DNA from: Paramacrobiotus metropolitanus
Lineage: Eukaryota > Tardigrada > Eutardigrada > Parachela > Macrobiotidae
Direction: 5' to 3'
NCBI RefSeq assembly: GCF_019649055.1
Contig: NW_026570257.1
Coordinates: forward strand, 186,001-250,000
Length of the DNA: 64,000 nt
Part shown: piece after piece, positions 1 through 11,682 of the stretch
How positions within the stretch are numbered: the stretch's first letter is position 1
How the letters are laid out: each line of letters starts with the position of its first letter
The notes under the pieces: generated by a model
Database searches by the model: none
The model's input: only the letters and a program-made list of their open reading frames with translations
What the model was told of the DNA's origin: nothing
Made by a program: the position numbers and the translations under genes

Positions 1-1308
1 TGGGATTAAATTGGTGATAACTTCATATGAGTATCTCACAATTTCAGTATCCCACAAAAGTCTGCAGCTCTTCTGTAAAAAAACTGTGAATTTTCAAAAA
101 CAGCTGGTGGAAATTCCACCGCTTGGGCATTGTCGTAGGACAGTAACATGCTGCCTGAACAGGCACAATAACCAGAGCCGCACACTTCATATGATTCAGC
201 CGTTGCGTACTAAGAGTAGCCAAACCATAACACTGTCAGCAAACTGATCAAAATATCAAACAAATAAGGACATCTCAGTGCTTTTATAATAGCATAAATG
301 CTAATAAAACATTTTTCTTATCATATCACAATATTTTCTTCGACTGCAATAGGAAAAAGAACAATAGAGACGTTGTGGATCGAAGCAGCCAACAATAAAT
401 ATGGCTGGCTATGATCAGTGTTATGCTCATGAAAACTGGCGCAGCCCACCATGACCCTGTTGCATACTGACCGGAATTCAAACATTTTTGAGTATAAATT
501 CAACCATGAACCTTTTCATGATGAATTAAATTGCACAAGCTAACTATTATAAAGTGTAAGCAGCTACCACAGCCAGGTTGATTCGAGTAGATCAAGTAGC
601 CACAATGTTGTGTACAACGGGGTTTGTGTGGTGTCGCACCGGCAACCACCGTGCCCACTGCCCACACCGCCCGTATTGTATATCGTTAATGCCCAAGCGG
701 TGCCACCTACCCACCTACCCACCTACCCTTCAAATTCTAAACTACTGCAGCAAAAATTTTGGAAAAACATAGTTCAGGGTTATTTATTGTTATTCTGGTA
801 TGAATTTCAACTTCGACAAAAATTCCTTGATACCTCGGGCATTGCCGGGTTAAGCAAATTTGCCGTAGTTTTAATTTCGCTGTAATCACGGTTTAGTGTC
901 AGAAATAACTGAAAATACTCATAAAAGATACTGGACATACGGTAATAACTTAAAATGATCAATTTGTATTTGTTGACGGGTGATATGTGGCAAATTCTGG
1001 GAACAACTGCTCTAAGCTTGCTTAACTACAAAGTGAGAAAACTAAAACTGAAAGAAGAAAGAAAGAACAGAAATGACAGAAGAACGGTGGCAAAAAGTTT
1101 AGTCTGGTTTTCAGTTTTTCCTACATGTTGTCCGAGAATGATTTACAAAATTTCAATGAATTTTTTGTCGGCGGGCCATGCAACAAAGCTTCTTGACCAA
1201 GCTGTGAAATCGCTTCGCTCCGGTCTGCTAAGGCACGCCAACGTGCATTTTTCTAGTAATAATAGCGAGTAATACACAATGACAAATGTACACTTAAGTT
1301 GACCTGAC

Positions 1309-1648
1309 TGGCGTAATAGTCCATCATCAGATGCACCGTACAATCCGGACCGGGTTTGGTGAGGTCAATAGAAATCTGATGATAAGCGGCAATGTGGTCG
1401 TGATGGATGTTGACTAATGTCTCATAACGACGGACCAGTTTTTGCCTGGACTGTTCAGCCGTAAATATATTCTTCTTGAGATGAGCCACTTTAACGGTTA
1501 CAGTCGGCGCACCCACATAGTCTCCATACTCGGTAATTGTCGCAGCGTAAACGTAACCGAAAGAACCCTGAGCGATATGTTCACCCTCTGCAATTTGATA
1601 CCGACAGGTTTTTCCATATGATACTGGCTCGATAGGAATTACTTCCAT
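1309..1648 (-). pseudogene. Protein kinase N-lobe exon, orphan copy
   Basis: This single exon encodes about 113 residues of a protein-kinase N-lobe. It is closely similar to the first exon of the kinase gene at 16159-17569, sharing GKTCRY near the start, a glycine loop (AQGSFGYVY) and the VAIK-type lysine in VTVKVAHLKKN. Its length, 340 nt from the ATG at 1648 to the expected donor, is identical to exon 1 of both other kinase copies. The donor position reads GTCAGG, a poor match to the splice consensus. I find no partner C-lobe exon (no HGDLKPGN-type coding) between it and the left edge of the window. It is therefore probably a duplicated fragment or decayed gene. The alternative is that a long intron places the rest outside the window. 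Confidence 0.65.
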
Positions 1649-1693
1649 TTTTGAAATAAACCAATGCTCAACAGTTATAATCTTCGTTAACAC

Positions 1694-3662
1694 CTAACTG
1701 ATCAGAAGCAGAATAATCGGTGCGAGAGTATTTATTTATATGCACAGAAACGCACGACAAGTATATCTTCCACAAAGAACTCAGTATGACTACGTACATT
1801 CACAAGCGATATCATACTTATCAGATTTGTCGCCATTTCAGTGCGCTCGATCTTCACAGTAGCGAGTTTTCTTTTCAGTACAATAAAATTTGCAAGAGTG
1901 AACATCTGCGAACGTCGGACATGGCTTAACCTATACTGCAAGCTCGGCTAGGAACCGGTGCGTCACGTAAACTATAACTGTATCGCTAATACTGAATACT
2001 GGCCTGCATTGAAAATTTTGGAAGGAATCAGAGGACCCCGTAGGTGTCAAAGTAAACAGATTTATTGCACTACATACATCGCCAGATGCGTGCATGGCAC
2101 TGCATGCCAACGATAAAAATATTTTAAGCGTACATAATGATACCATTCAGTAGGATACTGTCGTAGGTTTTTGGTTATCGAAGCCATCGCGTCAATATAA
2201 TACGAGGTATATCCAATTTCGCAGGATAACTGTCCATTCAAAAAGCTTGAATATTACGCATACTCGGGTTGCAATAGCGACTGCAAGTATTACTCATTCT
2301 CCGATGACGGCTGCCTTTCACGTAAAGCTCCTTGCACTGCTCTCGGCAACTTTGGAACAAATCGAAAAAGTACAGAAGAGGAAAGAAGTGAATGAGATCA
2401 TAAGAAGAGAGCCACCATTTGAGTGAATGGAGAGAAACTTCAGTTTCTTATAAAACGCAAGAAGTTTTTGCTTAAAACCGCATTATTCGCGCACAAATAA
2501 TATATTTTTTCCCGGCCGTGGTATGACTCCACGTAACAACGAAAGCCACCAGCAAAGGAAGTGCGTGGAATGAAAGAAAGATTAATTAGGAAGGTGTTGT
2601 TGTTATAATACATAGTTTGCTTTCTTTCAGTTTGCATTGAAGTTTTCCCGGTTACGATAAAAATTAATTGTGACCGGGAAGCCGGTCCGATTAATTACTT
2701 ATTTTCTTTTCTGCTATCATTTGTTATTGTTTAGTTGAGTGAGTTTCCCGCAGGAGGAGGTGTCATAGAATGTGACCTTTCCCCTAGTAATGCATACAAA
2801 ATTGTGCGCTTGAATTCGCTGATTGTCATTAGCCAACGAACGGCAGTTTGATTAATAAAATTAGTCTACAGATGTGTACAGAATGTACTCGTGCACTCAT
2901 CTCCAAAGTCCCGGCAAAGCCCAATGTGATATTAGACATTTTAGCGGTAAACCACACTGGTCATAATAAGCAAGCAGTAAGAAAGGCATAGTACTTGTAG
3001 CAGCGATAGTAAGCTAACCACTGCCAAAAAAAACAGATAAAATGCAACTAATCAGGTCCCTCCCGGAATTAAAATATTCTGTTGCAGGAATACATGCACA
3101 GTGCAGCCACCCACGTGCAAGCTTATTAATTTTCTCGTAAAAATCGGCGCTAAGCATATGCTGATTGCAACTTTTTTCGCATTGCTATATACCGTAATTT
3201 AAATCGGCGTATTACGGAAAGACGGTTGTAACCGTTATAATGGCAGGCAACCGGTGCAGTACTACGTAACGCACGTAATAAGCAGGAACGAGCCTTTGAT
3301 CAAGTATTACCGTGCATTATGCGTGCCGTACTTGTACTTTGTGCATTTTGTATAATTATTATACGTTAGTCTGGCGAAACGATACAAATACGTGCAATAG
3401 TTTAATCCCTACCTATTACACCGCATGCCAGGTAATAGTTGTAGCCTTATTTTCAGAAATAAGCCTACGGAATTTTTCCCGCACTTTTAGCAGTATTTCT
3501 ACAATGCTCTCAACTCACAAGCATAATGATTATTATCATAGCATAAAATTTTAACAGTCAAGTGTATTTTAATAAACATGGAAGCACTTTTACCAACTGA
3601 AAATTGCTTCTATTTAAGCACAGCATTATCATATATGCTTCGCGCAGCTCGCTGCGAGCGGA
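1694..3662. other. No gene recognised
   Basis: AT-rich DNA with only short unsupported reading frames. At about 2646-2682 an imperfect hairpin pairs TTCCCGGTTAC with GTGACCGGGAA. I see no coding family, RNA gene or clear mobile element. Confidence 0.4.
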
Positions 3663-4064
3663 TCAGGTCCGTTTTATTTCATGAGCATGCAAGCTTGCAG
3701 TCCACAATGGCTTCGCATCGAATGCCGCATGCTCATCCTGCAGCCGGCGACGTGCCGCCCGTTGACGCGCAGCGAGTGCTTCCTTCATTTTCTCTCGCAG
3801 CACTTGCAGCGGGCTTGGAATGTCCCGCTGTCCCACATTCGAATTCTCGAATGATGGATGGGGACCAATGGGCACAGAGCCATCGATTAGGAGGGGGCGG
3901 AGAGTGCTCACATCAGGCGGTATGCCATCAGCAGCGACAGCATCCAGGCCGGGATTAGGATTGTCGATATCCGGTACGTCACCTTGTCGAAGTTCCGGCT
4001 GTGGCCCCAGTACAGCAGCTACATGGCAAACATATATGAGTGCGAGCAGGAAAGGTAACTTCAT
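3663..4064 (-). CDS. Small secreted protein, family member 1
   Basis: A single-exon gene for about 133 residues, starting at the second of two adjacent ATGs (4064; the first is at 4067). The N-terminus is a clear signal peptide (KLPFLLALIYVCHVAAV). It is followed by an acidic, proline-rich stretch and then a charged Arg/Lys/Glu/Ala helix-like segment around residues 90-120 (LREKMKEALAARQ). The same layout, with a very similar leader and basic helical segment, is found at 18412-19344 and 31278-31802, so I treat the three as one secreted family. A TATA-like motif lies 137 bp upstream. There are almost no cysteines, so it is not a disulfide-rich toxin type. No known domain is recognised; the function is unknown, probably extracellular. 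A plus-strand reading frame over the same bases is taken as a shadow. Confidence 0.6.
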   Translation of the reverse strand: MKLPFLLALIYVCHVAAVLGPQPELRQGDVPDIDNPNPGLDAVAADGIPPDVSTLRPLLIDGSVPIGPHPSFENSNVGQRDIPSPLQVLREKMKEALAARQRAARRRLQDEHAAFDAKPLWTASLHAHEIKRT

Positions 4065-4200
4065 CATCCTGCTTAACTAAGAGTACAAAAATTCGGCAAC
4101 ATACGCGCAGGCAAAAATAGAAGGGAATAAAAGCGTACTATTTGTCCCAGTGAAAGTAACAGTTTATCTGAGTGCAGCTAGTGCCAGGCAAACTCGCAGC

Positions 4201-4208
4201 TTTATATA
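4201..4208 (-). promoter_or_regulatory. TATA-like box of secreted gene 1
   Basis: On the minus strand this reads TATATAAA. It lies 137 bp upstream of the ATG at 4064, which fits a TATA promoter with a roughly 100-nt 5' leader. This is inferred from the motif and spacing only. Confidence 0.4.
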
Positions 4209-5167
4209 GTACCGAGTGAAAAGATAATCATTATTCAAAGAAATGAGAGGCCTGGAAAACCTTTCACGCGTGGTTCCACGCATGCCATTCGTATGTCACA
4301 AGGGTACTTCTAGTAATAATTACATCGCAAAGCTGTTATCCGCCGGAACGTCTACAAACATGCACGAGCGTGCCCATGCGTACAGGAATGCTTTGCCAAC
4401 AGGATCGATGACACTGTGATTAACCGTTTGCAATTAGTAAAATATGGCAGCATTCCATTAGCCCCGTCTCTTAAGGCTTAAGTGAGCAGATTATCCGGCT
4501 GATCAGTTTAGGAAATGTCGTCTTTTGGACGCTCGATGTGTAATCATGATTTTGCACCGCGTAGCACGGCGCAGTTTAATTGTTGTAAACAAACAAATTC
4601 AAGTTGATAACTGTTACCATTCAATCTAACGGTGTACAATACTTAGGTATTTAACAGAGTATGCATGTACAGAGTACAGTACATACGTACGATGTATGCA
4701 TGTTAACTGGAGTGCATTTAAAGTCACTTTCTAAAGCTCTATCTTATTCTTTTGCTTCTTGCGTAAGCATTGTCCAAACAGCGCTACAAAGCATAAACTT
4801 TATTGTATAAAGGGGAAGAAATGGGTCAGGGAAACAAGATTTCAACGTCACGAAAATCCGTTTCGGATAACCCGGGGCTAATCTTTCAAAATACGGAAAC
4901 CGTGGTCGCGTTCAAAGGTTCAGCAATTTAAGGACAAAGTTCGAATTACATAATTGTAAGCAAACAAGAAGCATTTTCATGCACTCTCTCATCACAGAAC
5001 GAACTGCGGCTGATGCTTAGGTTCTGCCTCATATTAAAAAAAATAAAAAAAACAACAGGTCTCTTAGTTCATTTCAAATTTACACTTTCCGGAGTAAAGT
5101 GTACTGAAAGTTTGCTACCGAATTAACAATATGTAGGAAAATCCTGTCGAACAGAAATGCTAACACT
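4209..5167. other. No gene recognised
   Basis: Intergenic AT-rich sequence between the promoter of secreted gene 1 and the 3' end of the cysteine-rich gene. It contains alternating GTAC/ATGC-rich runs near 4660-4700 and nothing else that I can name. Confidence 0.4.
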
Positions 5168-6367
5168 TTACAAAATAACACGTGGTGATATGCTAAAACC
5201 ATCAAATAAATATTCGTCCGATTCTGGTAAAAGTTTATTGGTCGGTTGCCTGAAAAATGCAGAATAGTTCTTTGGAAGTCGAAGCGTAGCTAGTGCGTCC
5301 TGGTGAAGGTCGATGTCTTCGTCTTCCGTGTCTACTGAGCGCTGAATACGTGTTGGAGGAGGCATTTTACCAGCTCCACCAAAACCAATGCGGCAGCACT
5401 GAATCCATTCTATATGGTACTGTAAAGAACACAACTGATGAAAACTAAGGACACTCATTCATTAGGACATTTTGCTACCTGGTGACCGGAATATGAAACT
5501 ATAGTTAAAGTGACCGGAATATGAGAAAAAGCGAAGTACATATTATAAAGCTATCAGATTATATTATTTTGATGACTGTGCGCTCAACAATCCGTGACCG
5601 TAGAAAGGTCAAACGTGCCTCTTCATCAAATGGATTGATCTTCTTCGATATTCCCGTCATGACATAGCCGCTGGCGCAATAAACGATGGCATGTTGTAAA
5701 GAATCCTGAAAAGCGAAGACGGTTAATCCCGAAAAAAAGATCACAGGCCACCGTATACGTTACGTTAATACTTACGTAGTATTCCCAGTACTGGTCATGC
5801 GTCGGCATACTACAAATAGGCATGTGCAATGCGTTATAAACGAGTCGACGACTATATAAACTGTACTGCTTTAAAACATCTAAAGCAATACCCACTGACA
5901 TGGGTTTATTGTTACGAGGATTAACGTTTACCGAAGTAACGACAAAACTAATTTCAAATGCTGATGTATAATGATTTATATTAATTTTGATGACGTACTA
6001 GTAGCAGCTAACGTAGTCAATATAATATCCCGGTGGCACTCGGCAGCACTTATACAGCTGAGTATCATCCAGCCTCGTTCGGCTCACAAAAAACTGGAAA
6101 TCATCGTCCCAGAGCCCTGAAAAAATAGAACCTGGCAGCTGATGCAGTACCATAACACCAAAAGTAAAACTGTAAAAATAGGCTGTGTAATAAATGTACC
6201 GTTTGTTGTTGATCAAATAAAAAATGCGCACTTCATTAAAAAAAGTAAGACAATCAGCTACCATGCTCAGCCCAAGTGCCTTGCCTGTAATAAATGAATT
6301 CACAGTGCGTTGAATCTGCTGAGGATCGAAGCAAAAAAATTGGGACGTGTAGTTTCGGGGGAAGCAC
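5168..6367 (-). CDS. Cysteine-rich conserved protein, 5'-incomplete
   Basis: A multi-exon gene reconstructed from protein-like exons: about 6232-6367, 5999-6116, 5776-5809, about 5575-5705 and 5168-5419. The exons join in phase at several places; for example, the TA left over at the donor GTACGT is completed to Tyr by the next exon after tttgtag. Conserved-looking blocks in order are CFPRNYTS, KCCRVPPGYYIDYVSCYY, MPTHDQYWEYY, VYCASGYVMTGISKKINPF and YHIEWIQCCR. The CC/PPGYY/PTHD/GYVMTG/WIQCC pattern looks like a secreted disulfide-rich domain, but I cannot name the family. The last exon ends in an acidic tail with TAA at 5168. The donor after INPF and everything upstream of 6367 (signal peptide, start) are unresolved. 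The function is unknown. Confidence 0.6.
5480..5524. repeat. Short direct repeat GTGACCGGAATATGA
   Basis: The motif GTGACCGGAATATGA occurs twice about 31 bp apart (near 5481 and 5511), inside an intron of the cysteine-rich gene. Confidence 0.6.
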
Positions 6368-7883
6368 CTGCATAAAAAGAGTACAATTAAGAAAAGAGTT
6401 ATATAGAAAATTAAGAACACGGGCAAACTAGCAGCATTGCGTTTTACTGTGGATAATAAGGGTACATTCCGTTTGTGGGCGGTTTGAATGGAAAAATAAA
6501 TCTGCACCAAACGGATTCAATTTTCTGTAGACAAGTACTGGTCAGATGTATGACAAGCGCATGGATTCGGAACATTATATTATGTAACACTGCACAGACG
6601 AATTTTGAAGTGGATTCCCTCGTACCTGGAAGTCATTGAACCAATCTCTGGAAAATAAAAATAAGAAACCGATCGCTTTCTACATAACTGTGCGCAGTAC
6701 ATTGTACCAAGTTACATTAATATGGTATAAAGCATAAGTACAGCACTAAAAGGCTTTCTATTTGATATTTGTGTACAGTATTGAAGACAGCAAATAAGCC
6801 AGCCCATTTCAAAAGCCTTCATAAACCTTTCTAATAAAGACCGACCGACACACCGGTCTGCTTGAGAAGTAACAAAATATTATTGTTAGTCTCATAAACA
6901 AAAACACTTTGTAAACAATATTGTTCAAATTGTTGCGCATGCCACATACGGTTTATACGGTTTATAAACTACATGTATTATCGGCATGTTGACAAAATTA
7001 GGGCAGTCTTCGTTTTGGTTAAACCTACTGCAAACCGATCATGGCTTCTCCATCAAGACATTCCACATGCCACTTTCGATCTATCAAAGAGTTTTTCGTT
7101 ATTACGGCGCTGATAATTTTAAACATATACTCGTACATTGCTTATATCAAGTTATATGACAAAGTGATTCTCACAAATCAGTGATCCTACCTGTAGCACT
7201 TTTTCCTTGATGCGCATGAAAAGTCGATATTATCGTATCCCCCTGGCAAGTTCAACAGCTGGTTGCACAACACAGCGTCAACATGTCTCGAAAGGCTAAA
7301 GGGATTTTTTGTGATACTTATCAGTACAATACACTCTGCTCAATGATAAAGCCAAATGAGTTTTTGTCAGTACATACAATATGCTTTATAGTTGTACTCT
7401 TAATTTGAAGTATTAAATACAAATACGGGTGTCACGTGTGCATATATGCATCGTTTGGCAGATTCACTGCGAAACTGGAGAAGGTTAATTTGTATTGGGA
7501 AATTATGGAAACCGTGACTGAATGCCGACAACTTACAGATCCGTAAGAAAGGTATGATCCATAATACCGAAGGGTACCAAAAACGGGAGTGACAATAAAG
7601 CTGAGCCATATAAACAATACCGACCGGCAACGAGAACTATTTAATTGATAATGATTAAGCATTTCTTTGTAACAGGAAGTCGGAAAACTGTTCTTACGGA
7701 CAGTTCGACAGTAAACTCTGAGATTTTCCGTCACTTTGATACAATGACAGTCATTTGGACAGTAGTACGAGTATATCGTCGGATATCGTCGAATCAGTTG
7801 AGTATAACCAACCGGATTCAATAATACCGTACTCAAGAAGCTTTTTTCAGTTTTTTGTATGCCTACCGTGCACAGAAAGTGTA

Positions 7884-7904
7884 CACGGCATGGTCCATGC
7901 CGTG
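7884..7904. repeat. Perfect palindrome, 10-bp arms
   Basis: Arms CACGGCATGG and CCATGCCGTG flank one T. It lies 107 bp left of another perfect palindrome. Confidence 0.8.
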
Positions 7905-8011
7905 ACCAGCCTTGTGAGTGCCTTCGGGTTTGTCTGCCGGAACTATACTTCTACTGTAAAGTATTTACAGAAACCTCTTGAATGCGGTATGATATTATTC
8001 ACTATTAAGGC

Positions 8012-8034
8012 ACCGATGGTTATTAACCATCGGT
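8012..8034. repeat. Perfect palindrome, 11-bp arms
   Basis: Arms ACCGATGGTTA and TAACCATCGGT flank one T. Its role is unknown; it could be a footprint of a foldback element. Confidence 0.8.
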
Positions 8035-9482
8035 ACCTGAAATTAATCACTTATAATAACTAAAAGACACAATAACCCGGTGCCGGAGTAGTTTATTCGA
8101 TATTGTCAGCATCGTCTGGTTTGATTTTGGATTTTTAACTGTTAATTTAAATGTTAATGTTTCTCACAATTTCCAGTGCGGAAAACTGTGCCCGTTCTCA
8201 CGCAGTCACAAGTCACAACAAACATCGAATTTAAGCAACGATGGAGGGTGTTAGGTTAAACCAGCGCCACTGTAATAGTTAAACGAGGTAAGTTATCCGA
8301 ATTGACAACTTACAGACACAGTCATAGAATGGCTGTCACAATCTGCATGCCACGCAATCAGTATTAATGCAATCATAGCTACAACAATACATCATCATTA
8401 TTTCTTCTTTTAACGGCGCAAATGTCATCATTTTTCTATACTAAACTGATTTCACACACAAATCATCGGCACAGTCGAGACTTACGGGCCGCATCTTTCT
8501 TTGGAATAAAAATATTCTCTTTTTATAACCGTATCCTCCGGCATTAACTAACAAACCAAGTTCACTAAATCCGTATTCAGTCAGACGTGTTGTAAACACT
8601 GTATGTTTGCTTTTAAAAATGAGTCATTGGACGGTTCACTGCCAAGCCAGTACCATGCTGTTATCATTACTCCCTGGAACACCGCACAATTCGATGACCT
8701 TAAAACAGTAATTTTTTTGTACTTATGATTAGGGATGGTTTCGTATCGTATCGTAGGCGCAGAGCTTTAAGTTCAAAAATTGTTCCCTGCTGCTAGTGTT
8801 AACGTTTAGAGCGATTTGGATTTGCATGGTGTTTGCCACAGTTTATGCAATCCAGAATGTGAACAAACTGGCTGATTTTTTGTAGCGTTCCTTAAATTGT
8901 TTTCCTGCACAAATCCAGTAGCTAGAGTCAGCACGGAGACGCTTACTCCTTTCATTTACGCGATATCAAAACATTGCTAACCAAATTACTGTATTTGCTA
9001 GAGCTGCACTGATAGTCAAGCGTCAGGTTATTCGCCTACTCAAGACAGTTAATATCAATCACGTCAGCTGTTTATACTGTAATGGCATACTGTTAATTAC
9101 GGTTAATTAGACATTTACAAACTGTTACCCAAACAGCACAGGTTAATAGCCTGTCAAAAGTGCCGGAACGACTCATCACTTATCTCAGCTGTCGATTACT
9201 TTGTCACTAACTCTCCATCAAGTCAAGAAAATCTGTTTTCATATCCACGGCCATGTGATTGGCTACTCAACAGTAAACTGAGTAAAGATTTTGTAATTAC
9301 CACAATTACAAAACCTATACTCGGTTTTACGCGTAATTGAATTACGCTGTCTTGACAATCATCACACAATATCTCCAAACGATTTATCCATCAGACCATC
9401 ACTACGATATTCAGCGAGTACGAGTACTCGTATCTGATGGTTTATTTTATTGTTAAACACCGTTCTAGAGCAACGCTATCAT

Positions 9483-9558
9483 AATTGTTGAGCTGTGCCG
9501 AACCGACGATCTACTAATGAAATTGTTGAGCTGTGCCGAACCGACGATCTACTAATGA
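9483..9558. repeat. Perfect 38-bp tandem duplication
   Basis: A 38-bp unit beginning AATTGTTGAGCTGTGCCGAA occurs twice with no mismatch and no spacer (9483-9520 and 9521-9558). Perfect identity implies a recent duplication. Confidence 0.9.
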
Positions 9559-10352
9559 CCTGAGCAAATTAATCAGCCGATAAATTAAGCCGTCATTTTC
9601 CATAAAAGTTTACGGCAACTCAGTGAAATTTTTTTTTACTTCCAATCGTCTTAAAAATTCCTCTTACAGGTAAACGCTTGAAATGGATCAAATTATTTTT
9701 GCACGTAACACACCATCATCCATCAAAAACGTAAAACACAAAAAAAATCAAAACGTTATTATTCATTAACATGCCACGTGTTACTACAAATACGTGATAA
9801 ACGTATTTAATTATCGAATTGTTAGTCACTAGGTTCTTTGAGCTTTGGCTGGCCTTTGAAGATTCGTGAGTACTTAATTGCGTTACAAGAAACTCACAAT
9901 GAATATTAAAACGGATACTCCCTCGGAGCTCCTCCCTTTAAGCGCTGAATAAGCATTTGGAGCTAAAATTTCTTAAGAACATCCTTTTATTCTTCCAAAG
10001 CCAGTGTTGATTTTACGGCCGGCGATTTGATGCTTTTGTCAACACAGTGCGCATCCACACAGATAAAGGTGTTTACATTAAACGTGTAACCTGTGAACAG
10101 GTTTAAAATGCATGCCGCTGTTAGTCGGTTAACCATGCAACGCCGCGCGAATCTGCAGTCCGTGCTTGTTTAAAAGTCTATTAATATTCGCCTAACAGTG
10201 TAAAACTGCGCTAGATTTGAGAAATGAAGATTACAATAAAGCTTTCAACGTAGCGTAACGTCCTTAAACAACATTTCTAATAATCTGGTTATCGCCATAC
10301 TTTTTTAGTGGAGTGAATTGTACATTACTCATGTTGCCCATCCACAACAAAA

Positions 10353-11500
10353 ATGACGAAATTGCTACCGATTCAAGGTGAAAGGTATGGACAAAACTGG
10401 AATTATGAAGGCCTTCACCTGATCGCAAAGGGCGCCTTTGGCCAAATTTATAAAGCAAAACTTATCGAACCGGGGAATTCTCTGAATGCAGATTTCATCG
10501 CTCTCAAGGTGGTTCACTTCAAGAACGAGGAGGTCCTATCTGACGAATCTGCCCGGGAGAAAATGCGCAAACGATTTCAAAGACTACTGGAAATTAAGCA
10601 CCACTGCCTTGTTGTGTATCATCAAATTACCATCGACTCGACAACATCACCGACTAGTTTCACTGTACATTTACTGATGGAAAACTGCTCCGGTAAGCAC
10701 GCATCTTGACAGCGAACGTGGTTGACAATAAATCCCTTCGAAAACTGATCACTTATCAAAGAAATTTGGTTTTAGGCGGAGATCTGGCTGGGCGTTTGCA
10801 GAAAGTGAAAGCTACGCGGACAAATGCGCGCAGCAATCTGCCGGCGCGGATAACCCTTGATCTGCGAACAGCTGTTTGTTATGCACAGCAAATAGCCGAA
10901 GGACTGCAATGCCTCCATAGAAACTGCATTATTCATGGGGATCTCAAGCCAGGCAATGTACTGATACGGGTTGTGCGGGATGAAGCGGGAATTCAGGAAC
11001 AACTGGTAATCGGTGATCTGGACGATTTCATACAGATGCAGAATAACACGACATGCTCCAAAGACGTTAGTACGACCCACACATGCGGCACTTTACGCTA
11101 CATGTCACCGGAAATGCACTGGAAGATGTCACAAACTCCTACCGTCAGTCCGGGCCGCAAAGTAGATATCTGGAGTTTGGGCTGCATTATGCTAGAAATG
11201 GTCAACTGCATTCTAGGCATCGACCAATTATGGTTGCGTAATGTGAAATCATCAGCCGATAAAAAACGAGGCGACAATGTGGAAGACTATAGCTACGCGC
11301 TACTGGTTTGCGCTGGTTATGTTCCCATTGTGCCGAAAGAGACGCCGGCTGCGTTTGCTGATTGCATTTGCCGATGTCTGTCCTTCCCCAGTGAACAAAG
11401 ACCCAGAGCTGCGGAAGTAATGGAAATGCTGCACGATCCAGACGTTCTACATAAAATGCAGTCTGCAACATCAGACAGCTGTAAATGTTCCTTAGTCTGA
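10353..11500 (+). CDS. Divergent protein kinase with CaaX-like C-terminus
   Basis: A two-exon gene (10353-10692 and 10776-11500; donor GTAAGC, acceptor tggttttag, phase 1) encoding 354 residues. Exon 1 carries the N-lobe: glycine loop AKGAFGQIY and lysine in IALKVVH. Exon 2 has the catalytic loop IIHGDLKPGNVLI, where HGD replaces HRD. The DFG position reads GDLDD, followed by the activation segment and YMSPEM (APE-like), then VDIWSLGCIMLEMVN. Lys, Asp and Asn catalytic residues are present, so activity is plausible despite the missing HRD arginine and DFG phenylalanine/glycine. The protein ends CKCSLV, which fits a CaaX prenylation box preceded by a second cysteine. A paralogue at 16159-17569 ends in a transmembrane helix instead, so membrane attachment may be the shared property. 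The subfamily and substrate are not recognised. Confidence 0.85.
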
Positions 11501-11682
11501 AATGTTTTCTAGAGTAGCCAAGGTCAAATGGACCATGAATCATCGTCGTGTCGGTTTGCATAAGTAAAGTATACGATTATGGAACAAAACAGCAGTACAT
11601 AACTCTTACAAATGCGCTGGAATTGTTAGTAGTATATGGAAAGTTAGCGGAGATGGATAAAGGAAACAGCCTACAGAGGGTG

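Larger units (their letters stand above)
6511..10352. other. Gene-poor stretch with palindromes and a tandem duplication
   Basis: No confident gene was found. A minus-strand frame at 7432-7836 contains CPNDCHCIKVT, which resembles a leucine-rich-repeat N-terminal cysteine cap, but it has no repeats and no exon partners. Two perfect palindromes (7884-7904 and 8012-8034) and a perfect 38-bp tandem duplication (9483-9558) are listed separately. The missing 5' exons of the cysteine-rich gene could lie at the left end. Confidence 0.4.

Noticed and set aside
699-727. CCACCTAC triplicate
   Set aside because: A short simple repeat without further context.
955-1272. 105-residue plus-strand frame with a basic KLKEERKNRN stretch
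   Set aside because: Unsupported by homology or splice context and overlaps the kinase exon fragment.
7432-7836. Minus-strand frame with CPNDCHC resembling a leucine-rich-repeat N-terminal cap
   Set aside because: No following repeats, no supported splice partners, and the overlapping plus-strand frame is equally open; a chance cysteine cluster cannot be excluded.
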